From DASWTL01 sp966250385 (GTDB lineage: Bacteria; Bacteroidota; Bacteroidia; Sphingobacteriales; Sphingobacteriaceae), in NCBI GenBank assembly GCA_966250385.1, contig CBINHC010000007.1, positions 62,001-126,000 on the forward strand: 64,000 nt of DNA. Reading direction: 5' to 3'. The position numbers were made by a program, and so were the translations under genes. This document shows, piece after piece, positions 51,134 to 59,472 of the stretch (position 1 is its first letter; each line of letters starts with the position of its first letter). Under the pieces are notes generated by a model that worked only from the letters and a program-made list of their open reading frames with translations, did not search any database and was not told the origin of the DNA.

Positions 51134-51913
51134 ATGAGCACTTTAAAAATTACGACCTTTCAGGCGTATCTGTTTTGGGAGAACACGGAAAAGAACCTCC
51201 AGAACCTTGGACTCCGGCTGTCGTCGATCCGGGAAAAGACTGACCTGATCGTGCTTCCCGAGATGTTCAACACCGGGTTTACCATGAATGCCGACCGGCT
51301 CGCGGAAGAAATGGGCGGCCGCACGATGCAGTGGATGAACGAACAGGCACGCAAATTTGATTCGGTGGTCACCGGCACGCTCATCATCCGGGAAAACGGC
51401 AACTTCTATAACCGCCTGGTCTGGATGCGTCCGGATGGCACCTATGAATATTACGACAAGAGGCATTTGTTCTCCATGGCCCGCGAAGAGGAGACGTTCA
51501 CTGCGGGTAACAAAAAGTTATTCGTGGAACTGAACGGTTTTATTATCCGGCCGATCATCTGTTACGACCTGCGGTTCCCCGTCTGGTTAAGGAACACGCG
51601 GGATGAGGCGTATGATATGCTGCTGCTGGTGGCCAGCTGGCCGGAACGCCGGTCGCATCACTGGCGGACCCTGATCCCGGCACGCGCCGTCGAGAACCAG
51701 GCCTACGTGGTCGCCGTCAACCGGGTCGGCCATGACGGCAATGAGGTCTATCATTCCGGAGATTCCATGTGTATCGATCCGAACGGGAAAGTGGTCTATT
51801 ATAAACCGAATGACGAAGATCTCTATACGTTCAGCATCAATAAAGGAGAAGTGACCCGCGCCCGCCAGGACTTCCCTTTCCTGCAGGATGCGGACGACTT
51901 CCGCCTCGGTTAG
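51134..51913 (+). CDS. Omega-amidase-type nitrilase (YafV-like)
   Basis: A 259-residue nitrilase-superfamily carbon-nitrogen hydrolase. The Glu-Lys-Cys triad is in LIVLPEMFNTGF (Glu), YDKRHLFSM (Lys) and RPIICYDLRFPVW (Cys). YafV-like members hydrolyse alpha-ketoglutaramate or ketosuccinamate. The aminotransferase just upstream makes such products, so this pair fits a glutamine transaminase/omega-amidase pathway. It ends 6 bases before a hairpin. Confidence 0.93.
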   Translation: MSTLKITTFQAYLFWENTEKNLQNLGLRLSSIREKTDLIVLPEMFNTGFTMNADRLAEEMGGRTMQWMNEQARKFDSVVTGTLIIRENGNFYNRLVWMRPDGTYEYYDKRHLFSMAREEETFTAGNKKLFVELNGFIIRPIICYDLRFPVWLRNTRDEAYDMLLLVASWPERRSHHWRTLIPARAVENQAYVVAVNRVGHDGNEVYHSGDSMCIDPNGKVVYYKPNDEDLYTFSINKGEVTRARQDFPFLQDADDFRLG

Positions 51914-51919
51914 TTTCAG

Positions 51920-51954
51920 TTATTACAAACCCATCTGCCGGTGATTTGTAATAA
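51920..51954 (+). repeat. 10-bp inverted repeat after the nitrilase gene
   Basis: TTATTACAAA (51920-51929) and TTTGTAATAA (51945-51954) form a perfect AT-rich stem with a 15-base loop, 6 bases after the nitrilase stop. No U run follows; it may be a weak terminator or 3'-end hairpin. The following stretch to 52375 holds only a doubtful ORF. Confidence 0.5.
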
Positions 51955-51958
51955 TTAT

Positions 51959-52228
51959 ATGGAAAAACATTGGAGCAGCACCGAAAAGGAGGCTTTTATC
52001 ACGGATGATAAGAGTGTTCTGTTGGGTAATGTGGAGAGTCCGGCGGGTTCGGTCGGCCAGCATACCGAAGCGAGTTCAGTTAATGACGATTTCTGCGGAA
52101 AAGGAATTGAGAATCAGCTGGTGACCGCGGTCATCCTGCATGAGAAGAAGATCAATGTCCACACCCCTGCGCACTGTACGTTTACCAAAACGCGCTTTGC
52201 AAACGACCATGATGTTTCGATTGATTGA
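51959..52228 (+). CDS. Doubtful hypothetical ORF (89 residues)
   Basis: An ATG-to-TGA ORF in an otherwise empty 460-base gap. It has no signal peptide, no hydrophobic core and no family I know (MEKHWSSTEKEAFITDDKSV..., ending HDVSID). An opposite-strand frame of 65 codons overlaps it. Neither is supported by context; this could be decayed DNA. Confidence 0.3.
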   Translation: MEKHWSSTEKEAFITDDKSVLLGNVESPAGSVGQHTEASSVNDDFCGKGIENQLVTAVILHEKKINVHTPAHCTFTKTRFANDHDVSID

Positions 52229-52375
52229 AAACCCGATTACCGGTGCGGTCTGACACGGGAACGGCCGCTTCATCTTCCTGATAAAATAAATCGCTATTTA
52301 ACGTTATCTTAGAACGCTGATTTGGGAGCTTTACCGCTCTGCTTCTGCTTCAGGGGTTAAAATTTATGATAGCTA

Positions 52376-54826
52376 ATGTTCAGAAAGATTAAAAATAAGC
52401 CGCTCCGGTACCTCGTCATTTTCGTTTATTTCATCATCCTTTCGTTTTGCGCCATTGAGCTTAACTTCCTGTGGCTCTTCGGCTACTCCCCCACCATCCG
52501 GGATATCAAAACGCCCAATATGCGGCTGCCTTCGGAACTGTATACGGCAGACGGTAAACTGATCGGGCGGTATTACAAGGAGAACCGGACACCCGTCGAT
52601 TACAAGGACATTTCTCCCGCCGTGATCAATGCGCTTATCGCAACCGAGGACGCCCGGTTTTTCAGTCACAGCGGAATCGATGTCCGGTCCCTGGCATCCA
52701 GCATCTTTTCGACCATTGCCGGCGACGGCCGCGGGGCCAGCACGATAACCCAGCAGCTGGCTAAGAATCTTTACCGTACGCGGAATCTGAAATCCCAGGG
52801 CGTCGTCAAATACATACCGGGGGTCAGGACACTGATCTACAAGGTAAAGGAATGGATCACCGCATTCAAGCTTGAAGGTGAATATACCAAGGAAGAAATC
52901 CTCACGCTGTACCTGAACACCGTACCGTTCGGCAGCAACACCTACGGGATCAAGATCGCATCCCGGAGATATTTCAGCCAGGAGCCCTCCAGACTGCAGG
53001 TCGAGCAGGCAGCCACCCTGGTCGGGATGCTGAAGGCCAATACCACCTACAATCCTATTCTGAACCCCGAAAAATCACAGGAACGGCGAAACATCGTACT
53101 CTCGCAGATGCAGAAATACGGATATATCACCAAGGCGGAATTCGAGAAGTACAGTCGCCGACCGATGAAGATCGTCAGCGGCGAGCTGAACGACGGCGTG
53201 GAAGGTGATTCCTACCTGCGAGCCGCTGTCGAAAATTACCTCGAGGAGTGGCTGGAAGATAACGGATACGACCTTTATGAAGGCGGGCTGAAGATCTACA
53301 CGACCATTGATTCGAAGCTGCAGGGATATGCCGAAGCGGCCATGACGGAGGAAATGAAGATTCTGCAGCGGCGGCTCAACAACGAGTGGGGCTCCCAGGA
53401 TCCGTGGCATGACCTGGACGGCAACCCGATCAAGGACTTTGCGGAGCGCACCGCGCAACGGCTCCCCTACTATGCTTACCTGAAAAAGAAATACCGCGAA
53501 ACGCCGGACTCGGTTAACTACTACCTCAACAAGCGGAAAAAGATGAAGGTCTTCAGCTGGGACGGCGAGATCGAAAAGAATTTCTCGACACTGGATTCCC
53601 TGGAATACTATTCCAAACTCCTGAACACCGGGATGATGACCATGGATCCCTTCAACGGCCACATCAAAGTATGGGTTGGCGGTATCAATAATAAATATTT
53701 CAAGTTTGACCACGTGAAGCAGGCCAAACGCCAGGCGGGTTCGACATTCAAACCGTTCGCCTACCTGGCCGCCCTGGAGTCCGGCATGGATCCCTGCGAT
53801 CGTTATACGGATAAACCGGTCCGGATCACCTACCAGGAGAATCATGAGGAAAAGGTCTGGGAGCCCCGGAACGCCAGTTACAGCTTCAGCTACCAGGAAA
53901 TGTCACTCCGGCATGCAATGGCACGTTCCGTAAATTCGATTACGGCCCAGATTACCGAGGAGATCGGCGCGGAAAAGGTGGTCGAGTACGCCCATAAATG
54001 CGGGATCGAAAGTAAGCTCAAGACGGTGCCGTCAGTCAGTCTGGGACCCAATGATGTCTCCGTGTATGAAATGGTCAGGGCGTATGCCACCTTCCTGAAC
54101 AAGGGAAATACGACCGAACCGATCCTGGTTCAGCGGATAACGGATAAGGACGGCAAGGTCCTGGAGGAATTTGAGAGTAAACACAAACGGGCCATCAGCG
54201 AGGAGATCGCCTGGCTGATGATGTACATGCTGCGTGGCGGAATGGAAGAACCGGGAGGAACTTCGCAGGCACTCTGGGAATGGGACCTGTTCAAAAAGGG
54301 AAATCAGATCGCCGGGAAGACGGGTACTTCTTCCGAATATGTAGACGGCTGGTATATGGGTCTGACCAAGGACCTGGTTACCGGTGTCTGGGTCGGCTGC
54401 GATGAGCGGAGCGTACATTTCCGTAGATCCAGTACCGGTGAAGGTTCCAAAACGGCCCTGCCTATATTTGGCAAATTTATGGAGAAAGTCTACCGGGATC
54501 CTTCCACCGGCATTACCCCCGGTCCGTTTCCGAAGGCCGGAGTTAAAATTACCCGGGACTATAACTGCGTAACACCGCGTCCGGTGGCTGTGGACACCCT
54601 GACGGCGGACACGACCTTTGCCGATTCGCTGATGATCGATTCATTTATTGAACCCGAGGTCCCTGCCGAAGAAAACATCCTGCCTGCAGACCAACCCAAG
54701 CCCGTTATACAGCCGAAAACCCCTAGAAAAACGGACTCCATCCAGGAGCCTCTGGACCCCAAGCAACGGCGTGAACTTCGCCGTCAGAAAAAACGCGAAA
54801 AAAGAGAGGCAAACCGGGAAGGATGA
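52376..54826 (+). CDS. Penicillin-binding protein 1A (class A)
   Basis: A bifunctional peptidoglycan synthase of 816 residues. One N-terminal membrane anchor (YLVIFVYFIILSFCAIEL), a glycosyltransferase (GT51) domain with ATEDARFFSHSGID and GASTITQQLAKNLYRTR, and a transpeptidase domain with SxxK in AGSTFKPFAYLAALE, SxN in ARSVNSITAQ and KTGTSSEYVDGWYMG. A lysine/arginine-rich tail (KKREKREANREG) ends it. It should cross-link and polymerise cell wall with SEDS-type partners elsewhere. Followed after 73 bases by the peptidase-barrel fusion. Confidence 0.95.
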   Translation: MFRKIKNKPLRYLVIFVYFIILSFCAIELNFLWLFGYSPTIRDIKTPNMRLPSELYTADGKLIGRYYKENRTPVDYKDISPAVINALIATEDARFFSHSGIDVRSLASSIFSTIAGDGRGASTITQQLAKNLYRTRNLKSQGVVKYIPGVRTLIYKVKEWITAFKLEGEYTKEEILTLYLNTVPFGSNTYGIKIASRRYFSQEPSRLQVEQAATLVGMLKANTTYNPILNPEKSQERRNIVLSQMQKYGYITKAEFEKYSRRPMKIVSGELNDGVEGDSYLRAAVENYLEEWLEDNGYDLYEGGLKIYTTIDSKLQGYAEAAMTEEMKILQRRLNNEWGSQDPWHDLDGNPIKDFAERTAQRLPYYAYLKKKYRETPDSVNYYLNKRKKMKVFSWDGEIEKNFSTLDSLEYYSKLLNTGMMTMDPFNGHIKVWVGGINNKYFKFDHVKQAKRQAGSTFKPFAYLAALESGMDPCDRYTDKPVRITYQENHEEKVWEPRNASYSFSYQEMSLRHAMARSVNSITAQITEEIGAEKVVEYAHKCGIESKLKTVPSVSLGPNDVSVYEMVRAYATFLNKGNTTEPILVQRITDKDGKVLEEFESKHKRAISEEIAWLMMYMLRGGMEEPGGTSQALWEWDLFKKGNQIAGKTGTSSEYVDGWYMGLTKDLVTGVWVGCDERSVHFRRSSTGEGSKTALPIFGKFMEKVYRDPSTGITPGPFPKAGVKITRDYNCVTPRPVAVDTLTADTTFADSLMIDSFIEPEVPAEENILPADQPKPVIQPKTPRKTDSIQEPLDPKQRRELRRQKKREKREANREG

Positions 54827-54899
54827 AACAAATAAATTACATTTTAAATTATCTATTATATTCCTGCACACTAACTATATTCAACTCAATTTGAAGCAC

Positions 54900-57800
54900 A
54901 TGAGAATAAAATACACACCCTCAGGAAGATTCTCCGGGATCTTTTCTGCTCTGTTGATCTCATTCATCCTGGGTATTATTTCACCGGCCAGTGCACAGTA
55001 TTTCGGCCAGAACAAGGTCAGGTACAAGAACCTGAAATTCAAGGTCTACCAAAGCCCGCATTACGACCTGTATTACTATCTGAAGAATGACAGCGCCGTC
55101 AAGAGCTTCATCAAGGAAGCCGAGGTCTGGTATGATATGCATCAGCAGGTTTTCAGGGATACCTTTACCCGCAAGAACCCGATCATCCTGTACAACAACC
55201 ACCCGGACTTCCAGCAAACCACGGCGATCCAGGGAGAGATCAGTGTAGGAACCGGCGGGGTTACCGAGGGTATGAAAAACCGGGTGGTCATGCCGATCAT
55301 GCAGTCCCGGCAGCAGACCCGGCACGTCCTGGGCCACGAGCTTGTCCACGCATTTCAGTACCACAGCCTCATCGAAAGCGACTCCACGCAGCTGGAAAAT
55401 ATCGGGAACATTCCGCTGTGGATGGTCGAAGGGATGGCTGAGTACCTTTCCGTCGGGAAAGTAGATGCGTTTACCGCCATGTGGATGCGGGATGCTTATC
55501 TGAATAAAGACATTCCGAGTCTCCGCCAGCTGACCACTTCCAGCCGGTACTTCCCGTACCGTTACGGTCAGGCATTCTGGGCCTATCTGGGTTCCACCTA
55601 CGGCGATACGATCATCGTTCCGTTCTTCAGACAGACTGCGCGTGTCGGCTATGAGAACGCCATCAAGAGAACCTTCGGATACGACGAAAGAACGTTGTCA
55701 AACCTGTGGCGCACCAGTATCGAAAATGCCTACAGGCCCTATGCGAAAGATACGGTGAACCAGCCGGTCGGTAAACGGGTGATCGACAGCAAGAACGCCG
55801 GTGAAATGAACGTCGCTCCGGCCGTATCGCCGGATGGAAAATACATTGCATTTCTTTCGGAAAAAGAACTGCTGAGCATCGACCTGTTCCTGGCCGAAGC
55901 CCAAACCGGTAAGATCCTGCGGAAGCTCACCAGCAAGACCACCAACACGCACATCGACGAATTCAGTTTCATCGAATCCGCCGGAGCGTGGTCCCCTGAC
56001 AGCAAACAATTCGCATTCAGCGCATTCAGCGGCGGACGTAACAAGCTGCTGATCGTTGACGTCGCCTCCGGGAAGAACGTACTCACACAGGCGATGGGCC
56101 AGGTTGAAGAATTTTCGAACCTGACTTGGTCACCGTCCGGGGACGAAATCGCATTTGCGGGGCTGAAGGAAGGTCAGACAGACCTGTACACTTTCAATCT
56201 GAAAACCAAGACCCTCACGCAGCTGACCAATGACGATTTCTCCGACAACCAGCCGGGATACTCGAGTGACGGCCGGAAGATCGTCTTCACGTCCGACCGG
56301 ACCACCCAGAACAGCGCGGACCAGGGTGTACACATATCCTATAACCTGGCCGTCATCGACCTGGATACGAAGGCGATTACCGATATCACCGTCTTTGACG
56401 GTGCCAACAACCTGAATCCGCAGTTCTCAGCGGACAACCAGTCGATCTACTTCCTGTCAAACCGTGACGGTTTCCGGAATCTCTACCGGTATAACCTGGC
56501 CGATCAGTCAGTGGTCCAGCTGACACGGTACTTTACCGGTATTTGCGGAATCACTGAATATTCGCCGGCCCTGAGTGTTTCACGGAACGACGATATCATC
56601 TACTCCTTCTACCGGGCTCAGAAGTATGCGATCTATAACGCCCGCCCGGATGAGTTCACGCCGGATACCGTCGAGTCGAATGCTGTTGATTTTACCGCGG
56701 CTACTTTGCCGCCGCCCCAGTCGGTCGGCGTAAATATCATCAACGCCAACCTGGATAACTTTGAGCGGTTCGAGCAGATCGAAACGGATTCCATTCAGCA
56801 TATCCCGTACCGGCCGAAATTCAAGCTGGATTATCTGGCCAACACCGGTGTCGGAACATCGGTCGGCCAGTTCGGAGCCGGGCTGTCCGGCGGTGTTCAG
56901 GGTATTTTCAGCGATATCCTCGGCCGGAACCAGATCTATGCGGCAGCCGCAGTGAACGGAGAAATTTACGATTTCGGCGGACAGACTGCCTATATCAACC
57001 AGCAGAACCGGATAAACTGGGGGATCGGAGTATCGCATATCCCGTATATCTCTGCCTCGCTGTCAGATGGTTTCGAAACACTGAATCTGGGCGGAACACC
57101 GGTAAACACGTACCGGTCGAGCTACGATGTGATCCGCAGATTCGAAGACCAGGTGCAGGTGTTCGCCTCCTACCCTTTCTCCAGGATCCACCGCTTCGAG
57201 GCCGGCGCCTCTGCAGCGATGTACTCCTACCGGGTAGACCGCTACAGTGAATACTATACCTATGAATCCGATAATTCGGGGCGGATCTTCCTGACAGGCG
57301 GGCTTGGTGCTGACCGGCGGAAGGTTTCCCTGGATGAGGCGAACGAGTACTATAACCGTTATGGAATGAATTTTCAGCAGTTCTCGATCATCGGCCTGAA
57401 TGCTGCCCTGGTGGGTGACAACTCCTACTTCGGTATCACCAGTCCCCTGTCCGGTTTCCGGTACCGCCTTGGTATTACGCAATATACAGGTGACTTTAAT
57501 TTCGGAACCCTCACGGCCGACCTTCGCCGCTATGTCCGGGTCGCTCCGTTCACCTTCGCGGTTCGGGGATTAAGCAGCACCCGCTTTGGCGCCGACCAGG
57601 ATAACATCATCGGGCAATTCATCGGCTACCCTTATTTCATCAGGGGATATGAAGCGAACTCGTTTTATAAAAGAGGCGGGAACAGCGGCAACGGATTCGG
57701 TATAGACCAGCTGGTGGGTACCAAGATCGCAGTAGCTAATTTTGAAGTAAGACTGCCGTTCACGGGTCCCGAACGACTGACTGCGATCGAATCCAAATAT

Positions 57801-58079
57801 CTGTTTTCAGACCTCAATGCCTTTTTTGATATCGGTCTTGCCTATAACCGGAATTCAACCGTCGCATTCCGCAGGGAACCGCGACTGATCCAGGCCGGCG
57901 TTGATCCGACTGGTGCACCGATCAACACCTATGAACGGGTACCGGCAATGAGTGCCGGTATTTCCTTACGTGTTAACGTATTCGGATACTTCGTCCTGGA
58001 ACCCTACTATGCATTCCCGTTCCAGCGGACGGACGTGAACGGGGGAATCTTCGGACTGACATTCGCCCCGGGCTGGTAA
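54900..58079 (+). CDS. Three-part envelope protein: MA-like metallopeptidase, beta-propeller and outer-membrane barrel
   Basis: A 1059-residue protein. The ATG at 54900 gives a signal peptide (FSGIFSALLISFILGIISPASAQ); an open frame further upstream overlaps the PBP1A gene and is not the start. Residues about 45-300 are a gluzincin/Peptidase MA-like domain with zinc motif H146ELVH150 and a nearby Glu (VEGMAEYLS). Residues about 320-650 hold TolB-like PD40 repeats (VAPAVSPDGKYIAFLSE, GAWSPDSKQFAFSAF, QPGYSSDGRKIVFTSDRT). The last 350 residues are a beta-barrel ending in EPYYAFPFQRTDVNGGIFGL, similar to outer-membrane surface-antigen barrels. This suggests a membrane-anchored periplasmic or surface protease. 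Known family but rarely studied. Confidence 0.85.
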   Translation: MRIKYTPSGRFSGIFSALLISFILGIISPASAQYFGQNKVRYKNLKFKVYQSPHYDLYYYLKNDSAVKSFIKEAEVWYDMHQQVFRDTFTRKNPIILYNNHPDFQQTTAIQGEISVGTGGVTEGMKNRVVMPIMQSRQQTRHVLGHELVHAFQYHSLIESDSTQLENIGNIPLWMVEGMAEYLSVGKVDAFTAMWMRDAYLNKDIPSLRQLTTSSRYFPYRYGQAFWAYLGSTYGDTIIVPFFRQTARVGYENAIKRTFGYDERTLSNLWRTSIENAYRPYAKDTVNQPVGKRVIDSKNAGEMNVAPAVSPDGKYIAFLSEKELLSIDLFLAEAQTGKILRKLTSKTTNTHIDEFSFIESAGAWSPDSKQFAFSAFSGGRNKLLIVDVASGKNVLTQAMGQVEEFSNLTWSPSGDEIAFAGLKEGQTDLYTFNLKTKTLTQLTNDDFSDNQPGYSSDGRKIVFTSDRTTQNSADQGVHISYNLAVIDLDTKAITDITVFDGANNLNPQFSADNQSIYFLSNRDGFRNLYRYNLADQSVVQLTRYFTGICGITEYSPALSVSRNDDIIYSFYRAQKYAIYNARPDEFTPDTVESNAVDFTAATLPPPQSVGVNIINANLDNFERFEQIETDSIQHIPYRPKFKLDYLANTGVGTSVGQFGAGLSGGVQGIFSDILGRNQIYAAAAVNGEIYDFGGQTAYINQQNRINWGIGVSHIPYISASLSDGFETLNLGGTPVNTYRSSYDVIRRFEDQVQVFASYPFSRIHRFEAGASAAMYSYRVDRYSEYYTYESDNSGRIFLTGGLGADRRKVSLDEANEYYNRYGMNFQQFSIIGLNAALVGDNSYFGITSPLSGFRYRLGITQYTGDFNFGTLTADLRRYVRVAPFTFAVRGLSSTRFGADQDNIIGQFIGYPYFIRGYEANSFYKRGGNSGNGFGIDQLVGTKIAVANFEVRLPFTGPERLTAIESKYLFSDLNAFFDIGLAYNRNSTVAFRREPRLIQAGVDPTGAPINTYERVPAMSAGISLRVNVFGYFVLEPYYAFPFQRTDVNGGIFGLTFAPGW

Positions 58080-58093
58080 ACCCGGACAAATGC

Positions 58094-58130
58094 AACAGGA
58101 AAAGAGTCTTAACAGGCTCTTTTCCTGTTT
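58094..58130. terminator. Bidirectional terminator
   Basis: Long perfect stem AACAGGAAAAGAG (58094-58106) with CTCTTTTCCTGTT (58117-58129), U-rich on both strands, between the peptidase fusion and the convergent GIY-YIG gene. Confidence 0.75.
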
Positions 58131-58470
58131 AGGAGAAACTCATCCGCGGATAATTAACCTGGACTCCCGGGCGCATCATCCGTTCGAAATTAAGTCCGAT
58201 CATCAGGTTCAGCCAATCCGGGTTCACCGAGCGGATCAGACGGTCCTTCTGCATACGGGTAAACTTCCCGATCAGTTTGAACCGCTGCATCGCGTCGGCC
58301 TCTGTATTCAGTTCTTCAAAATATACTAATCTGGTTAGCTGCTGAGCGGAGTCGAAAAACAGGTTCGGCATCTGCCGGTAGAATTCCATGGTCTGGCTCA
58401 GATCAGAACTCATACCCACGTGCAGGGTGCTTCGGTTGCGGTCAGTTACAATAAAAACGTATTTTTTCAT
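58129..58470 (-). CDS. Degenerate GIY-YIG-domain protein
   Basis: A 113-residue protein with a weak GIY-YIG nuclease-like start (KKYVFIVTDRNRSTLHVGMSS), where the GIY and YIG-type tripeptides are altered (YVF, HVG), then LVYFEELNTEADAMQRFKLI, which matches the usual helical part with its Glu. The catalytic residues look incomplete, so nuclease activity is doubtful. The start at 58470 is preferred; a longer frame opens at 58518. It is divergent from the XRE-S24 gene. Confidence 0.6.
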   Translation of the reverse strand: MKKYVFIVTDRNRSTLHVGMSSDLSQTMEFYRQMPNLFFDSAQQLTRLVYFEELNTEADAMQRFKLIGKFTRMQKDRLIRSVNPDWLNLMIGLNFERMMRPGVQVNYPRMSFS

Positions 58471-58545
58471 CTTAAAATGCTCTATGCTGCTCACCAGCGT
58501 TTGTAAATCCAAAAACAATTACTAATTTTATGAGCATAAAAGTAC

Positions 58546-58558
58546 TAAAGTTTTTAGC
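58546..58558. promoter_or_regulatory. Candidate operator: 5-bp arms CTAAA/TTTAG
   Basis: CTAAAGTTTTTAG is a near-palindrome with 5-base arms, 21 bases upstream of the XRE-S24 start, between divergent genes. A second TACTAA (58521-58526) lies nearby. Such repressors usually bind their own promoter. Short and AT-rich, so only a possible site. Confidence 0.32.
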
Positions 58559-58579
58559 ATTTGCAAAAATATTTTCAAA

Positions 58580-59350
58580 ATGTCCAACATCTCATCAAAC
58601 CTCAAGTACCTCCGCAAGAAAAAAGGGCTTACCCAGCAGCAATTTGCTGATCAACTAGAAATTAAGCGCTCCCTGGTCGGTGCTTATGAGGAGGACCGGG
58701 CGGAGCCTAAATACGAATTGCTAAAAAAATTCGCATTATTCTATGAGTTGTCCATGGACGAGCTGATCAATGAAAAGATCGATGATAAATGGAAACCAAA
58801 GCCGAAGGCCGATTCATCGAACCTGAGGATACTCAGCATCTCGGTCGATCAGCACGACCGGGAAAACATCGAACTGGTCCCTGTAAAAGCCAGTGCCGGA
58901 TACCTGAACGGCTATGCTGATCCTGAGTTCATCAGCGAATTACCCAAGTTCAACCTGCCCATGCTTAAGCAGGGCACCTTCCGGGCTTTTGAGATCAAAG
59001 GAGATTCGATGCTTCCACTTCCTTCAGGAACGATCATTATCGGGGAATACGTCGAAAACTGGACCGACCTGAAACAGGGTGAGACCTATGTGATCATCAG
59101 CCAGTCCGAGGGCGTGGTCTACAAGCGGATAGGAAGCAAGTTTAAAGAGGGCAAGGGCCTTAAGCTGGTATCCGACAATCCGGTCTATGAACCATACACC
59201 ATACCTGCAGAAGATATCGTGGAGGTCTGGAAGGCAAAAGCCTATATCAGTACGGAGTTTCCGGAACCGGCACCTGAACCAACCCTGGAGACGCTGACCT
59301 CCATGATGGCACAGATGCAGAAATCCATTTCCGGACTGCAGGCAAAATAA
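58580..59350 (+). CDS. XRE-family repressor with LexA-like S24 domain
   Basis: A 256-residue regulator. The N-terminal HTH (about 5-62) has LKYLRKKKGLTQQQFADQLE. The C-terminal S24 peptidase domain carries the active-site S143 in IKGDSMLPLPSG and K182 in VVYKRIG. An Ala106-Gly107 bond in KASAGYLNGY is in the usual place for RecA-stimulated self-cleavage. So it may be a damage- or stress-sensing repressor like LexA or phage CI, with the full catalytic dyad. A proline-rich tail (EFPEPAPEPTLETL) ends in a helix. Target genes unknown; the divergent GIY-YIG gene is a candidate. Confidence 0.9.
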   Translation: MSNISSNLKYLRKKKGLTQQQFADQLEIKRSLVGAYEEDRAEPKYELLKKFALFYELSMDELINEKIDDKWKPKPKADSSNLRILSISVDQHDRENIELVPVKASAGYLNGYADPEFISELPKFNLPMLKQGTFRAFEIKGDSMLPLPSGTIIIGEYVENWTDLKQGETYVIISQSEGVVYKRIGSKFKEGKGLKLVSDNPVYEPYTIPAEDIVEVWKAKAYISTEFPEPAPEPTLETLTSMMAQMQKSISGLQAK

Positions 59351-59407
59351 CACCGGTATGGTCCGGCGAACCTGAGAGCCTTCTTTCCGGTCGTCATAGC
59401 GAATAAA

Positions 59408-59438
59408 AAAACGGGTCTGAAAGTATCAGACCCGTTTT
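59408..59438. terminator. Bidirectional terminator
   Basis: 13-bp perfect stem AAAACGGGTCTGA (59408-59420) with TCAGACCCGTTTT (59426-59438), between the convergent XRE-S24 and SusD genes. It serves both directions. Confidence 0.9.
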
Positions 59439-59472
59439 GTATTTACTCCTGCCGGGCAGGAAAACTCACGAC

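Noticed and set aside
54648..54899. 84-codon N-terminal extension of the peptidase/propeller/barrel protein
   Set aside because: It overlaps the PBP1A C-terminus in another frame and would place the signal peptide internally; the ATG at 54900 is the plausible start.
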